From: Gerris lacustris
Taxonomy: Eukaryota; Arthropoda; Insecta; Hemiptera; Gerridae
Direction: 5' to 3'
DNA: 64,000 nucleotides
NCBI GenBank assembly: GCA_951217055.1
Contig: OX578277.1
Location: 102,055,511 to 102,119,510, forward strand
Of the stretch, positions 1-11,854 are shown in pieces (position 1 is the stretch's first letter; every line of letters begins with the position of its first letter). Both the position numbers and the translations under genes were made by a program. A model generated the notes under the pieces. That model was not told the origin of the DNA, did not search any database, and worked only from the letters and a program-made list of their open reading frames with translations.

Positions 1-40
1 ACCAAAAACTTAAAAATTTAAATTATAATTATTATATATT
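1..40 (+). repeat. 3' tail of a palindromic tRNA element, cut by the window edge
   Basis: The first bases (ACCAAAAACTTAAAAAT) match the 3' tail of the palindromic tRNA elements at 42280-42592 and 61963-62159 and of the half-copy at 29516-29620. The rest of the copy lies outside the window. Confidence 0.55.
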
Positions 41-460
41 AATAAAAACAGTTAACTCTTACTTGATGTTTTTGATTTTTGATTTTATCTCCTTCTCACC
101 AAATCCAGGTATATTCATTTCTTTTTCAATATTAACATAAGCAGATTGCTTGATTTGTTTATTTTTATAAAGCGGGGATTTAAAGTCCTACAGGCACTCG
201 TGTTGCAAGTAGTTTGTAACAAACTTCAACGTTGTCTCTTCATTCCATCGTGACATATTTGTTTTACTGCAGATATCAACTTATGAAATAAACTAATTTT
301 ACAACTTCGCACTTCCTTAGTGGATAGTATGCGGGGTGGGTAGAGGCTCTACTCCCCCGAAAAAATAGAGTAAAATGAATTGGGAATTTAGTCAAGTAGT
401 TTAGTAAGTGACTAAATTACTTTACTAAAATCTTGCCGTTGGGATAAGTTTATTTACTAA

Positions 461-611
461 TCTACTCGCCACTCGACTAAATTACTCGCCAACTCCGAAC
501 GATTTTGGTGAGTTGCTACTAGCTCGGTTACTAAATTACTCGCCACTCAACTAAATTACTCGCCACTCAACTAAATTACTCGCCACTCGACTAAATTACT
601 TGCCAAGTGCG
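461..611. repeat. 20-bp minisatellite, partly degenerate
   Basis: A 20-bp unit (CTCGCCACTCAACTAAATTA) repeats cleanly from about 530 to 604. Degenerate copies reach back to 461. There is no coding potential. Confidence 0.85.
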
Positions 612-697
612 AACAAGGCTTAAAGCTGAGATCAGCTAAAAAATTTTTTATAGTCAAAATCTAACCTTGCTATTTCTCTGCCAGCACTGCGTCTGTC

Positions 698-1096
698 TTA
701 CATCTAAATAAAGATTCAAATGCTCCTTAAATCTAAATAAAGATTCAAATGCTCCTTACATCTAAATTAAGATTCAAATGCTCCTTACATCTAAATTAAG
801 ATTCAAATGCTCCTTACATCTAAATTAAGATTCAAATGCTCCTTACATCTAAATTAAGATTAAAATGCTCCTTACATCTAAATTAAGATTAAAATGCTCC
901 TTACATCTAAATTAAGATTCAAATGCTCCTTACATATAAATTAAGATTAAAATGCTCCTTACATCTAAATTAAGATTCAAATGCTCCTTACATCTAAATT
1001 AAGATTCAAATGCTCCTTACATCTAAATTAAGATTCAAATGCTCCTTACATCTAAATTAAGATTCAAATGCTCCTTACATCTAAATTAAGATTCAA
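698..1096. repeat. 29-bp minisatellite, about 14 copies
   Basis: The unit starts ATCTAAATTAAGATTC and has period 29. The first two units carry AATAAAG where the later ones have AATTAAG. The last unit decays after ATTCAATATTCC. Most units differ by 0-2 bases, so the array expanded recently. Confidence 0.93.
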
Positions 1097-2265
1097 TATT
1101 CCTACAATATCCATGGTAGGCCGCTTAAATTTTACGTTTGAACAAGTTATTAATAAAGAGAACGGAAGATTTTCCCTTTGAAACAGGGTGCTACTTATAT
1201 CCGGTGCATTAATGTTTTTTCCTCATTTTTGGTTCGAAAATCGGGATGCGTTTATATTCAAGGGCGTCTTATGTTCTATGCAATATGTACTGTGTGGATT
1301 GAAACCCCCTAACATATAGAATGATAATAACACTCTTGAAAAACTAATACCTACAAAAGCGTAGGGGTTAGGTTTTGCTCGTCTATGATCTTTAAGATCT
1401 TCCAAAGATAAAAAAGTTTACAGTGACGTACCTTTAGCAACTATTTGTCAATTCAGGTAAAACGTTAAGTGCAGATTGAACCTTAAATACACATAGCACA
1501 TAATATGTTACTGCCTTTGATATTCTCCACAAACACATATTAATGTATATTATTTGAAAAGCCTACAATCTAATGAGAAATGGCTAAAGACCGTATAATA
1601 TTCGTAATGCACTGAAATCAATAATTACATAGTCACTCCCCTGAACTTAATTGCATAAATGGATTAATTAATATTCAATCAGCTCTAATGTAATGACCTC
1701 GAAATGGCTCAGATGTTAATCAGTTAGATGTTAAGCGTAGGTAGGACAAGAAGTTAGAACGCAGTCAGGAAAGGAAATCATATTAACAATTACTACATCC
1801 GGACAGAGCTAACCAATGCTGAAAAAGGCCCTTTCAACCTGTAAGGTTTTGCAGGAAGTAAAGTCAGATGATTTACTTCCACAACTGGGTGTATATTCAT
1901 AAATATTGGCAGTATGATTGTATCATATTTCATAGTACTGAAAATTAATACGTATTACAAGGTCCGCAGCAGTTTGAATTTTGTTTAGAGCTCTAAACAG
2001 AGAATTAGAAGTTAAGTTTAAAAAATATTAGGAGCTAGGAATAAAGGAGGTATCCAAAAATTACACACATTTCACAATCTATATAAATACATCTGTATCT
2101 GATTTAACTTAAGAGTCCGAAAGCTGGGGCTCATTCACAAAAGCAATATTCATATTGTACTAACCACTGAAATTAAATACCTTAGATTAGTTAGAAGCAA
2201 AACAGAAAGACCGAATAAGTGACTAAATTTTCCTCAGTTTTGCTAAATTTGCGTTTTTTAATTTG
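1097..2265. other. Unassigned AT-rich sequence
   Basis: I see no convincing gene, RNA or known element here. The 60-codon minus-strand ORF at 1223-1405 has no recognisable motif and is probably chance. The stretch is likely intronic or intergenic. Confidence 0.5.
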
Positions 2266-2267
2266 CT

Positions 2268-5200
2268 AGTTTTCTTAGAACAGCTTCACAATACGAGGCA
2301 GAACAATAGCATAACTATTCTTCATCAAACTGACCTAGTGTAGCCTATTCTTTTAAGAACAGACTAGTTTCACAATACGAGGCAGAACAATACCATAACT
2401 ATTCTTCATCAAACTGACCTAGTGTAGCCTATTCCTTTAAGAACAGACTAGTTTCACAATACGAGGCAGAACAATACCATAACTATTCTTCATCAAACTA
2501 ACCTAGTGTAGCCTATTCTTTTAAGAACAGACTAGTTTCACAATACGAGGCAGAACAATAGCATAACTATTCTTCATCAAACTGACCTAGTGTAGCCTAT
2601 TCCTTTAAGAACAGACTAGTTTCACAATACGAGGCAGAACAATACCATAACTATTCTTCATCAAACTGACCTAGTGTAGCCTATTCTTTTAAGAACAGAC
2701 TAGTTTCACAATACGAGGCAGAACAATAGCATAACTATTCTTCATCAAACTGACCTAGTTTAGTCTATTCTTTTAAGAACAGACTAGTTTCACAATACGA
2801 GACAGAACAATAGCATAACTATTCTTCATCAAACTGACCTAGTGTAGCCTATTCCTTTAAGAACAGACTAGTTTCACAATACGAGGCAGAACACTAGCAT
2901 AACTATTCTTCATCAAACTGACCTAGTTTAGTCTATTCTTTTAAGAACAGACTAGTTTCACAATACGAGACAGAACAATACCATAACTATTCTTCATCAA
3001 ACTGACCTAGTGTAGCCTATTCCTTTAAGAACAGACTAGTTTCACAATACGAGGCAGAACAATAGCATAACTATTCTTCATCAAACTGACCTAGTTTAGT
3101 CTATTCTTTTAAGAACAGACTAGTTTCACAATACGAGACAGAACAATACCATAACTATTCTTCATCAAACTGACCTAGTGTAGCCTATTCCTTTAAGAAC
3201 AGACTAGTTTCACAATACGAGGCAGAACACTAGCATAACTATTCTTCATCAAACTGACCTAGTGTAGCCTATTCCTTTAAGAACAGACTAGTTTTACAAT
3301 ACGAGGCAGAACAATAGCATAACTATTCTTCATCAAACTGACCTAGTGTAGCCTATTCCTTTAAGAACAGACTAGTTTCACAATACGAGGCAGAACAATA
3401 GCATAACTATTCTTCTTCAAACTGACCTAGTGTAGCCTATTCCTTAAAGAACAGACTAGTTTCACAATACGAGGCAGAACACTAGCATAACTATTCTTCA
3501 TCAAACTGACCTAGTGTAGCCTATTCCTTTAAGAACAGACTAGTTTCACAATACGAGACAGAACAATACCATAACTATTCTTCATCAAACTGACCTAGTG
3601 TAGCCTATTCTTTTAAGAACAGACTAGTTTCACAATACGAGGCAGAACAATACCATAACTATTCTTCATCAAACTGACCTAGTGTAGCCTATTCCTTTAA
3701 GAACAGACTAGTTTCACAATACGAGGCAGAACAATACCATAACTATTCTTCATCAAACTGACCTAGTGTAGCCTATTCCTTTAAGAACAGACTAGTTTCA
3801 CAATACGAGGCAGAACAATAGCATAACTATTCTTCATCAAACTGACCTAGTTTAGTCTATTCTTTTAAGAACAGACTAGTTTCACAATACGAGACAGAAC
3901 AATACCATAACTATTCTTCATCAAACTGACCTAGTGTAGCCTATTCCTTTAAGAACAGACTAGTTTCACAATACGAGGCAGAACACTAGCATAAGTATTC
4001 TTCATCAAACTGACCTAGTGTAGCCTATTCCTTTAAGAACAGACTAGTTTCACAATACGAGGCAGAACACTAGCATAACTATTCTTCATCAAACTGACCT
4101 AGTGTAGCCTATTCCTTTAAGAACAGACTAGTTTCACAATACGAGGCAGAACACTAGCATAACTATTCTTCATCAAACTGACCTAGTGTAGCCTATTCTT
4201 TTAAGAACAGACTAGTTTCACAATACGAGACAGAACAATACCATAACTATTCTTCATCAAACTGACCTAGTGTAGCCTATTCCTTTAAGAACAGACTAGT
4301 TTCACAATACGAGGCAGATCAATAGCATAACTATTCTTCATCAAACTGACCTAGTTTAGTCTATTCTTTTAAGAACAGACTAGTTTCACAATACGAGACA
4401 GAACAATACCATAACTATTCTTCATCAAACTGACCTAGTGTAGCCTATTCCTTTAAGAACAGACTAGTTTCACAATACGAGGCAGAACACTAGCATAACT
4501 ATTCTTCATCAAACTGACCTAGTGTAGCCTATTCCTTTAAGAACAGACTAGTTTTACAATACGAGGCAGAACAATAGCATAACTATTCTTCATCAAACTG
4601 ACCTAGTGTAGCCTATTCCTTTAAGAACAGACTAGTTTCACAATACGAGGCAGAACAATAGCATAACTATTCTTCTTCAAACTGACCTAGTGTAGCCTAT
4701 TCCTTTAAGAACAGACTAGTTTCACAATACGAGGCAGAACACTAGCATAACTATTCTTCATCAAACTGACCTAGTGTAGCCTATTCCTTTAAGAACAGAC
4801 TAGTTTCACAATACGAGACAGAACAATACTATAACTATTCTTCATCAAACTGACCTAGTGTAGCCTATTCTTTTAAGAACAGACTAGTTTCACAATACGA
4901 GGCAGAACAATACCATAACTATTCTTCATCAAACTGACCTAGTGTAGCCTATTCTTTTAAGAACAGACTAGTTTCACAATACGAGGCAGAACAATAGCAT
5001 AACTATTCTTCATCAAACTGACCTAGTTTAGTCTATTCCTTTAAGAACAGACTTGTTTCACAATACGAGGCAGAACAATAGCATAACTATTCTTCATCAA
5101 ACTGACCTAGTTTAGTCTATTCCTTTAAGAACAGACTTGTTTCACAATACGAGGCAGAACAATAACATAACTATTCTTCATCAAACTGACCTAGTGTAGC

Positions 5201-5813
5201 CTATTCCTTTAAGAACAGACTTGTTTCACAATACGAGGCAGAACAATAGCATAACTATTCTTCATCAAACTGACCTAGTGTAGCCTATTCCTTTAAGAAC
5301 AGACTAGTTTCACAATACGAGGCAGAACAATAGCATAACTATTCTTCTTCAAACTGACCTAGTGTAGCCTATTCCTTTAAGAACAGACTAGTTTCACAAT
5401 ACGAGACAGAACAATACCATAACTATTCTTCATCAAACTGACCTAGTGTAGTCTATTCTTTTAAGAACAGACTAGTTTCACAATACGAGGCAGAACAATA
5501 CCATAACTATTCTTCATCAAACTGACCTAGTGTAGCCTATTCCTTTAAGAACAGACTAGTTTTACAATACGAGGCAGAACAATACCATAACTATTCTTCA
5601 TCAAACTGACCTAGTTTAGTCTATTCCTTTAAGAACAGACTTGTTTCACAATACGAGGCAGAACAATAGCATAACTATTCTTCATCAAACTGACCTAGTG
5701 TAGCCTATTCCTTTAAGAACAGACTAGTTTCACAATACGAGGCAGAACAATAGCATAACTATTCTTCTTCAAACTGACCTAGTGTAGCCTATTCCTTTAA
5801 GTACAGAACAGTT
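2268..5813. repeat. 84-bp satellite array, about 42 monomers, with higher-order structure
   Basis: The unit is 84 bp; for example TTTAAGAAC starts at 2352, 2436 and 2520. Each monomer contains CAATACGAGGCAGAAC, CATCAAACTGACCTAG and usually an ACTAGT site. Monomer variants are linked: GTTTAGTC goes with CTTTTAAG and GAGACA. Rare markers recur 1260 bp apart, exactly 15 monomers: GTTTTACAAT at 3291 and 4551, and TCTTCTTCAA at 3411 and 4671. This shows block duplication as well as monomer-by-monomer spread. First and last monomers are degraded, as is usual at array edges. There is no open reading frame. Confidence 0.97.
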
Positions 5814-6544
5814 TCTATATCTCACATCACTTATAATGGCTACTTACTATGATTAATCCAATTGCAATGAACATTAATTTGATATGCCAGTTTAAAATTA
5901 CTCTTTGACATATTTTCTCTAAATGTAGAACATTTCAGTAGTTAATGGTAACTCATCTTTGAATGAAACATAATTATCATTACAATTTCTACTATAGAAA
6001 ATAATGAAACGCAAGACCACGTTTTCATGAGTTTTTAAAAAGCAATTATTCGTTGTAACCAGTTAAAAGAATAAACTCAGTATCTTAAGCAGTTATATCC
6101 AGTTTGCATGTAATTAAAATATATATCCAGTTTGCATGTAATTAAAAAAATAATAATTTCATGAAATATGGTAAAAGAAAGATTTTAACCAGCATGAAAA
6201 TAAGCAAATGGATGTAATTGCTGGAAATGTCACAGCCAACCCTTTTTTAATTTCTTTTAGACTTAAATACAAAACACATTTTTCCTTCTTAAATCACATG
6301 AATGAGCTTTTTCTTACAAAGTTTAAGGTACTATAATAATTTAATTTCATTTTAGAAATATCAAGAAATGTTTCTCAATTTTTAATAATACATGGTCTTT
6401 AAAAAAAAAGTTGGAGCTGATTTTTAAATTTTATTTCTAATAAAATATAAAAGGGTAGAAAAAGGTTAGGAGTATAATATTATACTTTTTAAAAAACACG
6501 CTGTTATAACCATGCTCTAAAAAGGAGAATATAGATTTTAACAG
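5814..6544. other. Unassigned AT-rich sequence
   Basis: No gene found. A short segment, ATATCCAGTTTGCATGTAA, is directly duplicated near 6095-6145. Otherwise only A/T runs are visible. Confidence 0.45.
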
Positions 6545-6670
6545 TCACATAAGTGATCACAGATTATGGGCATGTCACTAAAGGTATAGGCGTGGCTATC
6601 AACAAATCAAATTCAATTGGTCCACGCTTTCATCTTTAGTGGGATTCACATATACCTACTGTGATCGTTG
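6545..6670. mobile_element. Small inverted-repeat element (MITE-like)
   Basis: GTGATCACAG near the left and CTGTGATCG near the right are inverted copies. Inside them ATGTCACTAAAG pairs with CTTTAGTGGGAT, and GGCGTGG pairs with CCACGC. No clear target-site duplication is visible, so the superfamily is unknown. Confidence 0.5.
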
Positions 6671-8150
6671 TAGTAATGTGGTTGTTTTTTTAAAAAAATA
6701 CTTTTTACCTTTTTTATAAAATCAAGTTTTTATTTTTTTGTTTTTCTGCTTTTTAGTCATTGTCACATGAAATATTGTAATATTTTCTAACCTCACATAG
6801 GTGCTAGTAGCCGTCGTTGTTAATTCAATTTCAAAATGCCTCTATAGAAATCCGGAAATGTATAAATTTATCGGCTTAATACAAAGCATAAAGTAGCTAC
6901 TTATTATATTTATTAAGTATATTTTTGTATGATAACGTTGTGTAAAGAAGTAAAATAAAAGTTGTTAGAGGAAAATTGGTACAGTAGAACAAGAGATAAG
7001 GTGTAGGGTAGATACGGAGAAGAGTGGGCGGAATTCGGTGACAGGCGCGCAAAGCGAGGGCGACAAAAGGTGTCCTGCAAGGCGAGTTTAATAGAATTTC
7101 TATTAAACTTGTTCTCATCTTGAAGCGAAATATTTGCTGTTTAAAATTAAATAATTTAAACGGAAATAACCTCTCTTGCCTGTTACTATTTGCAGTTGTT
7201 TACAATTGATTTTGAATTTTACAACCAAAATTTCTCAGGAATTTACCGATTTATCGACTAATACAAACGGTCTTGTAAAAACTATCAGCTGATTATTGTA
7301 TTTTCATTGTAAATACATAATCTGTGCAAATTTTAGCTTTCAAGGTAATCAGAATCTGGGTAAATTTTAGGTTACAAGATATGTCCCGGACAAACATGTC
7401 AATTAGAAGCGTGTAGTAAACGCCCTCCTATTAGTTCCATCCATGGCTTACAATAGATTACAGTAAAATGACGACGTTATAGGAGAAGTCGCCTTGTGCA
7501 CTGCAGTTTACAGAGAGTGAATCTATTCAATAAATCAAGCTTTGGCCTCAGTTTAACAAAGAGCAGTCTTGTAATAAATAGATAGATAGTTCTATCTATC
7601 ACTGCACATGCGAAGGTAAAATTGATCATCCTTGCTCTTCAAATGAAAATGTTCAGCGTATTACCCGTGTTAGAAGTGAGCCTTAGAAATCCCTAACACA
7701 GGAAATTATTGAACTTTTAATTCACTAAACAGCGCTGTGACGTAATCCTTAAAAAAAATACGTGTGGTGTCGTGGGACACCCGGTAGGAACGAAGTTCCT
7801 TACGCTTTATATTAAATTAAAATTATATAATTACAGTGCTAAGTATATGACCTACTATATAACTAAGTATATAACTACTTATACAATTATACATTGCGGA
7901 GTGAGAATAAGAGACAAAATTAAAAGTAACTATGTGTACTAGCGGATTTAAGGCAAAATTAAAAGATATTTTTTTTTATTATCTTTGAAAACAGCGTCTT
8001 ACAATAAATGATGTATTGTGAATTGAGAAAAAAGTTTATTTTGATTAGTTTATAGTTAAAGCAGATAGTTGTAGAGAAGAAAAGAACTGTCCCATCAGAC
8101 TCTGTCGGCGAATCACTCTAATTAAAATATTATAATATAAAATATAAATC
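6671..8150. other. Unassigned sequence
   Basis: No convincing feature. A minus-strand ORF at 6897-7118 is low-complexity and is rejected as a gene. GATAGATAGTTCTATCTATC near 7580 is a short inverted repeat only. Confidence 0.4.
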
Positions 8151-8159
8151 AACAATACT

Positions 8160-8530
8160 AAATAACTTCTGGTCGTATCTGGTTGAAACTTTACATGCCT
8201 GTTTTAATTGCACTTAAGGCGATGTGTAAGAAGTTTTATTAAAATCGTTACGATAGAACGTAAGATATCGGTAAGAACGTTGTTTTCTTAATTTTAAACG
8301 TTTAGGTCCACTTTAATAAAGTTAGCGATCTTTATCACTTCATAGCAGTGTCTGTGTTTGTTTTACTAAAAAAAAATATTTATAAAAGTTGTTTGTCTCA
8401 TTAAGTAGATACAGTTAGAATTTTTCCCCGTCCTAAAATTCCAATTTTAAATTTGAAGCTTACGTTTACGCGAGCGTTTCGTGACAGTTATTTTGTGACG
8501 GTTATTTTGTTACGTTGATTGTTGTCGTTT
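8160..8530 (+). repeat. Dispersed repeat family H, copy 1
   Basis: It shares ordered blocks with 34280-34620, 41885-42900, 50413-50715 and 62440-63235: AAAATCGTTACGATAGAAC, TAGCGATCTTTATCAC, CATAGCAGTGTC, CCCGTCCTAAAATTCCAA and GTTTACGCGAGCG. It shows no coding potential. Family type is unknown; a non-autonomous element is the best guess. Confidence 0.75.
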
Positions 8531-9146
8531 TTTTTGGATTCACTTCCGGGCTTCAGAGCGTGCCATAAGGAACTTTGTTCCAAAAACCGGCATATGAAAA
8601 AGTATAAATTAAAGTTGGTGCAGACAGCGTACTTGCTACTTTAACTAAAGATGTAATAGTGGACAATAGTCATGTAATTTCTACTTTATACTTCTACAGT
8701 ATTAAACTAGTATTTAACACAGTATTTAAACTAGTATTTTACAGTATTAACTAGTATGAGGTGAAAATATTGTTACTCTTATTACGTTGGAAATGAAGAA
8801 ACTATAGCAATGACACGCAACCTTAAACCAAATCTAAAATTTCATAAGAAGTTACCATTTACCATTCTGTTTAATGATTCACTAACATCTACCAAATTTA
8901 ACTCAAATAATACTAATAAAGATAATATATTATATTATATCATTAAATGACAAGTATTTATTATTTCTCTGTGTGCATTTCACAATATATTCACCTCCTT
9001 AAGTTCATCCTTACCTTGCTTAACATTTAATTATATTTTTGAAAAAGATAAAAAAAAGATTTGTTAAGAGTTTCTTAATAAATTATTTCTCAAACTATCT
9101 TTGTTCACTGAGTTATGTATGTATGAACATATATAATTCATGTATT
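8531..9146. other. Unassigned AT-rich sequence
   Basis: It holds a short tandem of CAGTATTWAACTAGTATT near 8697-8756. Nothing else is recognisable. Confidence 0.4.
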
Positions 9147-9206
9147 TTGCTTCCGAGCTTACCGACGGTAATGGAAACTATGTGATCGTTCTGAAGAATG
9201 AAAATA

Positions 9207-9889
9207 TTTTATCTCCAGTAGGGAAAAAAAGTTATGTTTTTGAATTAGTTTAGAGGGACTAAAACAGGTTTTTTTATCCCTAACTCAAAAAGTAGGGAGA
9301 AAAAGTAAAAGTAGGGCGAAAAAGTAAAGTATGGCAAAAAAGTAAAGATTGCAACTTAATTATTTTATAAATAATAGAAAATGTATGGCTAATGTAATGA
9401 AGTTGTTAAAATCAGGTTGGCGGCACTGCACTTTTTTGACCATGTTTATCTTAGTTTACAACATTATAACCTGCATCTAAATAACCTTCTATTTAAGTTT
9501 AATTCCAATTCTTATTTGTTTTTAATATTGAATCTCTTATATCTGCTATTAAAAGTTCTAATAATTAGTGTTATTTATTGAAATAATAAATAAAAACTGT
9601 GCTATGGACGAAAAGGTGTAGTTTGTTCCTACTGGAGATAAAATATTGTATGTACCTCGTGAGTAAAGTGCCATTATTCCCCTCGCGATAAATATCTCCC
9701 TCGGCTGCGCCTCGGGAGCTAATTAGAGTTATTCCCTGGGCTGCGCCTCGGGAATTAAAGAGTCTAATTCCCTCGGCTTCGCCTCGGGATTTAGGGACCA
9801 TGGTTCCTTCGGCTTCGCCTCAAGAACCAACTTTTTTCGCTCAGGGAATAATGGCTTACTTTACTCCCTAGGTGCATAAATAACTATTA
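9207..9889 (+). mobile_element. Family C element (multi-hairpin), nested in family B
   Basis: It begins ATCTCCAGTAGGGAAAAAA and ends GGTGCATAAATAACTATT. The 5' third holds three short imperfect repeats of a GTAGGGmGAAAAAGTAAA type. An AT-rich middle follows, then a cluster of GC-rich hairpins at 9660-9875. A second copy lies at 15015-15651 on the other strand, and a divergent one at 17343-18265. It interrupts a family B copy, so it is the younger insertion. The 76-codon minus-strand ORF over the hairpins is explained by the hairpins themselves. Confidence 0.75.
9660..9875. other. Cluster of four GC-rich hairpins inside an outer stem
   Basis: An outer stem pairs GAGTAAAGTGCCATTATTCC with GGAATAATGGCTTACTTTAC. 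It encloses four short hairpins in a row, each with a GGCTKCGCC-type apex: CTCCCTCGGC/GCCTCGGGAG, ATTCCCTGGGC/GCCTCGGGAAT, AATTCCCTCGGC/GCCTCGGGATTT and GGTTCCTTCGGC/GCCTCAAGAACC. The layout would form a branched structure in single-stranded DNA or RNA. Confidence 0.8.
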
Positions 9890-10247
9890 TGTCTCTGATT
9901 TCAAAATTTCCATGACAGAAATCGATATGTTGCTCTATTTTTACGAATCTACATATATTAAAAATTACTCGTCATATTTTAATGAAATTTGGATGGCAGG
10001 TCTTAATCTTAATAAGGTTCATTGTTGTTCCATATAAGTTTCAAACATCTGCTCTCTTTTGTTTTTCTTCAACATGCTCACAAACATGAATAAAATAAAA
10101 AACAAGTTTGACAGATTTCAAAAATGGGGGAAAAATTAAATTCATTTGACAATAATAGGTGGTAAAAGCATGCAATCATACAAAATAGGATGCAAGGAGA
10201 GAACGTACCACACTAATTAGAAAACTATTTTTTTAAAATACCAACTT

Positions 10248-10416
<169 letters not shown>

Positions 10417-10676
10417 TACTGTGATGTATATAAATTCATGCCTCCCTAGAGGTTTTTTTTTTTAACTTGAAGTCTTGGAAGAAGAGAAGCCATGTAATAT
10501 CTTATTATTAAAGTTATTTTATCTTCTAACTTCAAGTTATAAATTAATTAAATTTTTAAATCTCTAAATCTTATCTTAAAAAAGTTAATTCAGCTTTATA
10601 AAACAAACTGAAGAAGTTATCATAAATGTTTCTATCGGACCATTAACTTGATTTAACATTATAAATTCCTTTAACT

Positions 10677-11355
10677 CAGTGTTTCCCAAACTTTTAACAT
10701 CTGTGTACCCTTTCTATAATTTTCGTAACACTAAGTACCCCTCGTTAAAAAAAAAATCCATTACTATTTTGGTTGCCTTTAATTATTTAATTCTATTTTT
10801 GCTAATTGTGTCAATCGGGGTATTGTTCTTAAAAAAAAAATGAAATAATATAAATATAAACTATGTACTTTCTTTCTAAAAACGGTTATAATTCGTTCCC
10901 GCTTATATTGGAACATTTTCAACCTTTTAGGTTTAATCCTTTTAAACACTTTCTATTTGTGAAATATTTACATATTATTACTATTAAAAAGTAATTTGTC
11001 CAAAACTAAAACAACTAAAACCAAGGAGTCAGGTCTGATAATGTGAGTCACTTCACTCATTGGGATTTGTCCCACGACTTTAGTCGTCATGGAACGAATC
11101 TAACAAGAAATAGGATAAATAAAAAAATAAAAATAAAATTAGAATATGCGTATACTTCATTAACAATATATATATATATATTTTTTTAGTACATAAACGA
11201 GAACCAAATTATGATGACTCGTTGCCTCAACATAAACAATTTTATCTTTTTCAGGATAAAATTGACGGCACAGTCAAAGCCCGGTGCAGCGCGTACCCCC
11301 ACCAAACTCTTCCCGTACCCCCAGGGGTACGCGTACCACACTTTGGGAAACACTG
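10677..11355. mobile_element. Non-autonomous hAT-type transposon, 679 bp
   Basis: Terminal inverted repeats start CAGTGTTTCCCAAA at the left, with the complement TTTGGGAAACACTG at the right. Both ends are flanked by the 8-bp duplication CTTTAACT (10669-10676 and 11356-11363). An 8-bp duplication with CAGNG ends is the hallmark of the hAT superfamily. There is no transposase ORF inside, so it depended on an autonomous partner. Subterminal GTACCCC motifs at both ends may be transposase-binding repeats. Confidence 0.93.
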
Positions 11356-11363
11356 CTTTAACT

Positions 11364-11851
11364 AATCAAAATGTCCACCAATCTTAAATGTCTGGTGATT
11401 TATATACATTGACATATTTTTCTTCTCGAATTCTCTGAGGTTATTGATCGTAAGGCCTCGGACATTAGGTGTCAAATTTGTCTTTTAAATTGACCAATAT
11501 GATTCCTAATGGTTCTTGAGTTGTCAATGGAGCATACACTCTTTCAACATTACTAAAACCATCAGGAATGAAAGCAGGCAATTTGAAAGTAGATGGAACA
11601 CAGTTATAATATATATGGCGGTGATAAGAGGGTCTATAAAATCTGAGTGTTCTAGTGAAAGCTTTTATCTTACACTGAAGTAAATCGCTTTGGTTCTAAC
11701 TCATTACAGGGGTCATTCTTAAGAAGGCTGATCTTGATGTGAATCATTAGGAACTAAACTTGTTCTAAATCTACAATTGAGTAGGTTTTAGGAAGCAAAG
11801 AGGGTTCTTTATACTTGACTGTGAATTATGGATTGATTTCATCTCATTAAG
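11364..11851. other. Unassigned sequence
   Basis: I see no gene, known repeat or RNA in this stretch. Confidence 0.4.
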
Positions 11852-11854
11852 TTA

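Larger units (their letters stand above)
9147..10240 (+). mobile_element. Family B element, split by a family C insertion
   Basis: The left part (9147-9206) starts GCTTCCGAGCTTACCGACGG and contains TATGTGATCGTTCTGAAG. The right part (9890-10240) resumes with TGTCTCTGATTTCAAAA and runs to ACCACACTAATTAG. These match the ends of the intact family B copy at 52158-52745. Family B is about 590 bp, non-coding, and carries GGAAGCTATGTG or its complement near both ends. Confidence 0.8.

Noticed and set aside
2268..5813. CRISPR-like array
   Set aside because: Repeats are 84 bp, contiguous and without unique spacers; this is a satellite.
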